Shown: positions 58,389 through 64,000 of the stretch, piece by piece
How positions within the stretch are numbered: the first letter of the stretch is position 1
How the letters are laid out: the number at the start of each line of letters is the position of its first letter
Assembly: GCA_027886185.1 (NCBI GenBank)
Contig: WOAB01000760.1
Coordinates: forward strand, 1-64,000
Origin: Rheum nobile
Taxonomy: Eukaryota > Streptophyta > Magnoliopsida > Caryophyllales > Polygonaceae
Length of the DNA: 64,000 bases
Direction of reading: 5' to 3'
Position numbers and translations under genes: made by a program
Notes under the pieces: model-generated
The model's database searches: none
The model's input: only the letters and a program-made list of their open reading frames with translations
Told to the model about the DNA's origin: nothing

Positions 58389-58850
58389 GCTTTTTAGCCC
58401 GGACGTTTTCCATTATATAGCCCGGATATAGCTAAAAAGGGTCCGGGCTAATGGTTGGTGTGATACTAGACCAAATAGCCCGGACCCATTGTCACACGCC
58501 CGGGCTATAATCTTCACATAATTTCCCGGTTGAACTTCACTTAATAGCCCGGATGTGTTTAATACATGTCCGGGCTAAAAAGTCCAAAATTTTCAAGTTG
58601 AACTTCACTTAATAGCCCGGATGTATATAATACATGTCCGGGCTAAAAAGTCCAAAATTTTGAAGTTGAACTTCACTTAATAACCCGGGCTTGTACAATA
58701 CATGTCCGGGCTAAAAAGTCCAAATTTTCCAATTTAATTTTTTCTCCTGTCCGGGCTGTATGTTTTTCATATCCGGGATAAAAGGTTTGTCCTAATAGGC
58801 ATATATAGCTCTGACTTATAATGTCCGGGCTATATATTATTAAATTATTT
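58389..58850. repeat. Left subterminal repeats of CACTA copy B
   Basis: Same arrangement as in copy A. Several motifs are better preserved here (AGCCCGGAC where copy A has AGCCCGAGC; CCCGGGCTA where copy A has CCCAAGCTA). Confidence 0.85.
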
Positions 58851-59317
58851 TCTCGCAAATATTTAATAAATATTGCCTATTTGAATACGTACCCTGTATT
58901 TTGCTGTATTGTACCAATATTTAACTCACACTAGAGAATATAAACATTTATAATTGATAGCCAGATAGTATATATAGATCCAAAACACTTGAGTTACAAT
59001 ATCATTCTTCATATAATTTAGCAAAGGACTCCCAAAACAAGTTCACAACTTAACCCATACTGAAAGAAAACAAGTGATATATTCTACGTCTTCTAGCAAT
59101 ACCACTTGTGATTCTTCATCTCTGTTGACAACTTTCCATTCGACAAACACGCCTGCATGACAATCCTTTACGCAATCAGCTAATATATATCAACTTCCTA
59201 CAATGCTTTGCAGAAATTAAAGAACAAAAATATATATATCAAACAAAAAGTAGAATGACTTATTAGGTGTTATTAATAAATTCAAACTACAAGCAATAGG
59301 TAAATAGAACTTCATAC

Positions 59318-61745
59318 CTACATAAGACTTAGGAAATAATCAAACCACTCCCGTCGAATTTCATCAACATCTTCATTTGTGTAGGAAGATCGGTCATCAT
59401 ACCACTATAAATATATACAACATGATATTTAGTTAGAGTAAACCTTATTTATCAAAGACAAACAATTACAGATTAAAAAAGCCTTACATTGATGGGAATT
59501 ACAGAACAATTTTTTTGGTAAAGTATAAGATCTTTCATAAACTTCAAAACATAGTATCCACAATCAATCGCATTCTTCTGACGAGGACACTGTAAGTCAT
59601 ACACAAATAATTGTATAAGATTGGAAAATGTATTGAAAGAATGATGTATTCATACATGTAACACTTTAATTAGGAAATTCTAACTCAACTACAAACAAGT
59701 TTAGAAAATCAGTAAATTTACCTTAACTTTATGCCACAAAGTTTCTTTTCGTGGTGTTTTCCTACCCAACTTGGCATATTTCAATTTATAGCTCCTGTTT
59801 ACAACAGACGCAATTACTTCTATAAGGAATAATGCAAGAATCATACTCGACATATCAAACAAATACTTACAATGTAACCAATGACTCCGCATCCTTCTCA
59901 ATTTTTCCAAGTTGTGAATCAACCCAATAAGCATGACCCAGTTGAGGATTCATCAATATCAACACCCAATGATACCTAAAAATATATGATCATTTAATTT
60001 AACTGACAAAAGTTATAAAAAAATATAAGGGCTGGTTACCTAAAATGGTAGGGTGCCACAAATATCTTATTCTTAACATCTCCTTCCATAGACTTTGCAA
60101 TGTAAGTAGCCCTTTGTTCAATGCTTTGAGCCAATGGAGAAATTTGAGTAGGACAAAGAAATTTGATCATGTCATTGACACCTTTGCAATGATTGTCAAA
60201 TAAATATCTACAAGAAATATGAACATGTTTATACATTTGAAACAATTGACAAAAACATAATGAAAAACAAGATAATATTGCTACTAACCTGATATATAAT
60301 AACATATGAGTAATTCCAACCTCTTTCCTATCAAGCCATCTTTGAATCTCCTCCTTCCCAATTCCAATCCCCGGATGGTCATAATGAAAAACTTCATCAT
60401 GAAGTTTGATTTTCCGCAGCGCATTTCCACTAAAATCATCTAATATCCATTCATATTTTTCCAATGAACTCGGTTCTGATTCAGCTTCACCCGGCCCAAT
60501 GACAGATTCATAAGTAAGTGACTTTCCCTTGCTCTTTTCTTTCATTATTATATTCTTTTCAGGTTGTTCCAGATCCTTGTGCATCATAAACTTCTAACGG
60601 TGTGCATCATAAACTTCAATGCCCATTGTCCACATGTCTTTCAAATCATCAATAAGAGGTGCCAAATACACATCAATATCATTTCCTGGTTGCTTCGGCC
60701 CAGAAATCAGCAAAGACAACATCATATACTTGCGCTTCATGCATAACCATGGAGGCATATTATACATCACTAAGACCACCGGCCATGTGCTATGACTTGT
60801 ACTCATATTCCCAAAAGGGTTCATGCCATCAGTGGAGAGTGTAAGACGAAGGTTTCTTTCCTCATCAGCAAATTGAGGATGCAATCTATCAATTGTTTGC
60901 CATTGTAAAGCATCAGCTGGATGTCGAATTTTACCATCTTTGATCCTCCCATCTGCATGCCAAGTCAGTTTTTTTGCATCATCAAGATTACCGAAGAGAC
61001 GCCGAAATCTAGGCCTTATCGGAAAATACCAGAGCACCTTAGCAGGAGATCCATTCTCCTTGTATCTCGGTTCACCACAATAAGGATTTGAACAGCTTTG
61101 CAATGATTCATATTCCTTTTTGTACAAGCAGCAATCATTTGGACAAGCATGTATCTTCTCATATTCCTTCCCCACTGAGCAGAAAAGTTTTTTGGCCTCG
61201 TATGTACTACTAGGAAGACAATTGTCCACTGGAAGAATTTCTGTAAGTAGCTTAAGTAATGCTGAAAAACTCTTATTAGACCACCCATTACCGACTTTCA
61301 AATTATACAACTTCAGCACAACTGTAATTTTCGAGAACTTGGAGCAAGCAACATATAAGGGCTTTTTTGCATCATTCACAAAATTCTCAAACATATCAGG
61401 ATGGTCAATAAGAATCTGCTCAACATCACATATCATATCATCTATTCGATCATCTTCACAAATGTCAAAGTTCTGAAATTCCTGAGGGTTAGAACTAGCG
61501 GACTGAATTGGTGTTTTCTCCCCATGCCACATCCATACTTTATAGTCAATGTTAATGCCATCACAAATAAGATGCTCTCTAATAACACTAACCTTGTATC
61601 TCCTTGAAAAATCACAATCGTTACACATACAAATAATTTTAGCAGGATCAGCCCCATGATCAAGAGCAAATTTAATAAACAACTCAACCCCTTCAACATA
61701 TTGAACTGAATTACGACTTGCTCTCATCCATGAATTATCCACCAT
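59318..61745 (-). pseudogene. CACTA TNPD-Ulp1 gene, copy B (nonsense codon)
   Basis: Same six-exon structure as copy A: 61745-60289, 60207-60040, 59975-59871, 59794-59722, 59589-59488 and 59404-59318. Here the frame into the Ulp1 part is kept (EVFHYDHPGIGIGKEEIQRW), but a TAA directly after VYDAHR (60596-60594), where copy A reads CAG, ends the transposase part. Otherwise only scattered substitutions, e.g. IICMC for IICPC in the transposase-associated domain, changing the residue between two cysteines. Ulp1 residues His, Asp, Gln and Cys are all present. As in copy A, the central transposase core is deleted. Confidence 0.88.
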
Positions 61746-63076
61746 TCTCTATAAGTTGAAAAAGATTAACAAAGTTTTAAGTTCTAAGTTATCTCCAAAT
61801 ACTAATCAGAACAAAGCAATTCTACTCTAGTGACTATTTCACTCCAACAAACGCATCAGCAAACGCATCAACAAAATCAGTAAAATCTGTGTGGCCATTG
61901 CTTTGCACAAAATCCCTAAATTGCCAAATCGACATCAGCACAAGTAAAAAATCACAAGATTACATAGAGAGAAATACCTCGGCACGAGTGTGGAGCATAC
62001 GGCGAACAAAACCCCAAATTGCTAGAAGAATAGTTTCGTATGAACCCTAAACAAGAAAAAATGAAATTAGTGAGGATGAACAAACAAACTAAGCAAAATT
62101 GAGAGTTGTACAACAATATCAAACTTCACAAAATTTAACAAAAATTTAGGCCTGAAATCCCCAAAATTTAACAACCCAGAAATTTACGGATTAAAATACC
62201 CAAAATTTCCCTGTTCACTATCATCTTCACGAATTTCACGAACTCACACTAAAATTTCCCAGAATTTCACGAACTCACACACTAAAATACCCAAAATTTT
62301 ACGGATTCTGCAAGGCCATTTCGCCTCTCCCTGTTCACTATCATCTTCACGAACTCACTTAATTTAACAACCCACTCAAAAATCTCACGCAGGAAAACAA
62401 GGAGAGGAAAAGAAAAGCTTACGGATTCTGCAAGTTGGTGGCGGCGTCGAAACAGAGAGCGGCGAAGTGGTGGCGGCGTCAATGTTGGTGGCGGCATCGC
62501 ATATCACAGGCGGGGAAAACAATGGCAGCCACCCCCCGATCGATTTTAGGGTTTGGCCTAAAGTGCACACACTGGGAAGGAGGCTCTGTGAAGTCGACGG
62601 AAGGAAGGAGACGGAAGGAGGAGATGTGTAGTCCGGGAAGGAGGCTCGATCTGTGAAGTTGGAAATGGCCAAGGAAGGAGACGGGATGTGTAATCTGAAA
62701 GAAATGAAGAAGGAAGGAGACGCGCGCGATAGCTAGGGCTGTGTTAAGTCGGGGACCGGGCTGAACATGCTTTTACCACAAAATAGCCCGGATAAAATAG
62801 CCCGGATGTATTTTAACCGGCTTATTTTAATGTGGGTTAATATAGAACACGACAAAATAGCCCGGATATTCCCAAATAAAACACGCCCGGGCTATTAAAT
62901 TTTGACTCCTTTAAATAAAATCTGTTTTTAGCCCGGGCTTCCCTACAACAGTCCGGGCTAATATGTTATATTTCTTAAATAGCTCGACTTCTTCTGATGT
63001 ATCAGGACTTTATATCACGGATATTTAGGATCCGGGCTAAATAATCACGGGCTAAAAATCATTTTTTGTAGTAGGG

Positions 63077-64000
63077 GTAGTTCAGAGTTTTAAATTTGGA
63101 TTTAGTTTTGAAAATTTGGGTTTGGTTTACACGCATCAGAGGTCGAAGTCTAAATCCACCTTCTAGGAAGGGTTGCATAAACTTCGAACCAACTATCATA
63201 TGCATGTGTTTTAGTTATTTTCATGCATCACCGAAATGACTTAAACCCACCTTCTAGGAAGGGTTGCTCAAATCACTTCGACTATCATTTGCATGTAAAG
63301 TATATTTTGTATTTTTTTTTGAGATCGCGATTGAACTCGGAGAGCATTTGCTTTGTGTCGAGTTTCCTACGTACCCTAATAAAAGGGATCAAATCACACG
63401 TAGTTCTAACATAGAACCGATTTAGTTTGGTTTGATTTAATTTGAGATTTGCGACTGTACTCGATGTGTATTTCAATTTGATATCTAGTTTCTACGTAGC
63501 CTTTAGAGGCGTCAAGTCTTCACGTAGTTCTAACAAGAACATTTTTTAGTTTTAATTTCATGTTTGTTTGAAATTTGATTTGAATGTTGGTGTGACTGAA
63601 TCCGATACCCATTTGGGTTTGATATCAGATTTCCTACGTATCCGTTTAATACAGAATCAAGTCCACGTAGTTCTTGAAAGAACATTTTTAATTTTGATTT
63701 CAAGTTTTGGATGAAATTTTAATTGTGACTGAATCCGATATATATTTGAATTTGATATCGAATTTCCTACGTATCCGTTTAGTACGGAATCAAGTCTACG
63801 TAGTTCTTTAGACATTTTGTTTATGTTTTTGACTTTTGAAAGTCAATTTAGTTTTGAGATTGAACTCAATAATATCTGTATCAAGTTTCCTACGTAGCTC
63901 ATAAAAGAGCATCAAATCAAACGTAGTTCTGGAAGAACCACTTGATTTATGTTATTGACTTTATCTTTTATTTGAAAGTCAATTTTAGGTTTGAGATTGA
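63077..64000. repeat. ~130-bp TACGTA tandem array, copy B
   Basis: Matches 28529-29455 nearly base for base, with units near 63366, 63490, 63633, 63765 and 63893. Cut by the window end. Confidence 0.8.

Larger units (their letters stand above)
58373..63076 (-). mobile_element. CACTA (En/Spm) transposon, copy B
   Basis: Same termini and the same GTA duplication (58370-58372, 63077-63079) as copy A, in the same flanking sequence. So it was copied with its host unit rather than transposed separately. It is 41 bp shorter, through small deletions in the leader (about 62140 and 62600). Confidence 0.93.
55977..64000 (+). mobile_element. Helitron-like unit, copy B (runs off the window)
   Basis: Begins A|TCTACTACTACAATTAAAGT. 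Colinear with copy A without the LTR insertion and with a single unit where copy A has two. At 56370 a 26-bp phrase ('agaatcaatcgtggaactttt') is duplicated, where copy A has a longer unique segment. Carries the CACTA element at the identical site. The 3' end lies beyond the window. Confidence 0.62.

Overview
The window looks like plant nuclear DNA, probably from a dicot. It has no operons and no bacterial signals. It does have intron-split gene fragments with GT..AG borders, Ty3/gypsy LTR retrotransposons primed by tRNA-Asp or initiator tRNA-Met, an En/Spm (CACTA) transposon with TNPD and Ulp1 domains, Helitrons, MITEs, and long GA/CA microsatellites. I see no intact host gene, rRNA, tRNA or CRISPR array. 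All assignments were made by reading the sequence by eye, without database searches.

Layout. (1) 3-10330: a non-autonomous Helitron (5' TC, 3' hairpin plus CTAG) that carries exon fragments of four unrelated genes, all on the minus strand: an ARG1-type DnaJ protein, an AMSH-type JAMM deubiquitinase, a bHLH factor and the AP-1 mu adaptin. (2) 10331 to about 29.5 kb: a second Helitron-like unit whose 5' TC end directly abuts the first one's 3' end. It contains a nested 9-kb LTR element (10966-19959, TSD ATCAC, 3.2-kb LTRs, no intact genes), an internal tandem duplication, and a CACTA transposon (23784-28528, TSD GTA). (3) 31673-41952: an Athila-like retrotransposon on the plus strand (LTR, tRNA-Asp PBS, gag-protease). 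Its 5' LTR is split by a younger Athila-like element on the minus strand (31767-38486, TSD TGGCG) that has lost nearly all of RT, RNase H and integrase.

(4) 41953-47330: a mosaic of a truncated Tekay-like LTR, the proline-rich 3' part of another LTR element with its 3' LTR (holding a Tourist-like MITE), and a block of inverted and direct repeats. (5) 47754-53130: two Tekay-like LTRs in divergent orientation with 2 bp between them (one holding a Mutator-like MITE), then a decayed minus-strand reverse transcriptase/RNase H. (6) 53.1-55.97 kb: gene scraps, including exon 1 of a chalcone-synthase-type polyketide synthase. (7) 55977-64000: a second copy of the Helitron-like unit of region 2, with the same CACTA element in the same site, without the LTR insertion, running off the window.

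The strongest unexplained signal is a CpG-rich near-palindrome, CCGCGAYCGCGG. It recurs at least 13 times exactly, plus many near variants, only in three LTR elements from two lineages. In each of the three LTR types a cluster lies about 70-250 bp upstream of the TATA box, and in both Athila-like elements a further cluster fills the gag-protease linker. The nesting also gives a relative history: CACTA into Helitron-like unit, unit duplicated, tandem duplication and LTR insertion in one copy, and Helitron 1 into its 5' border.
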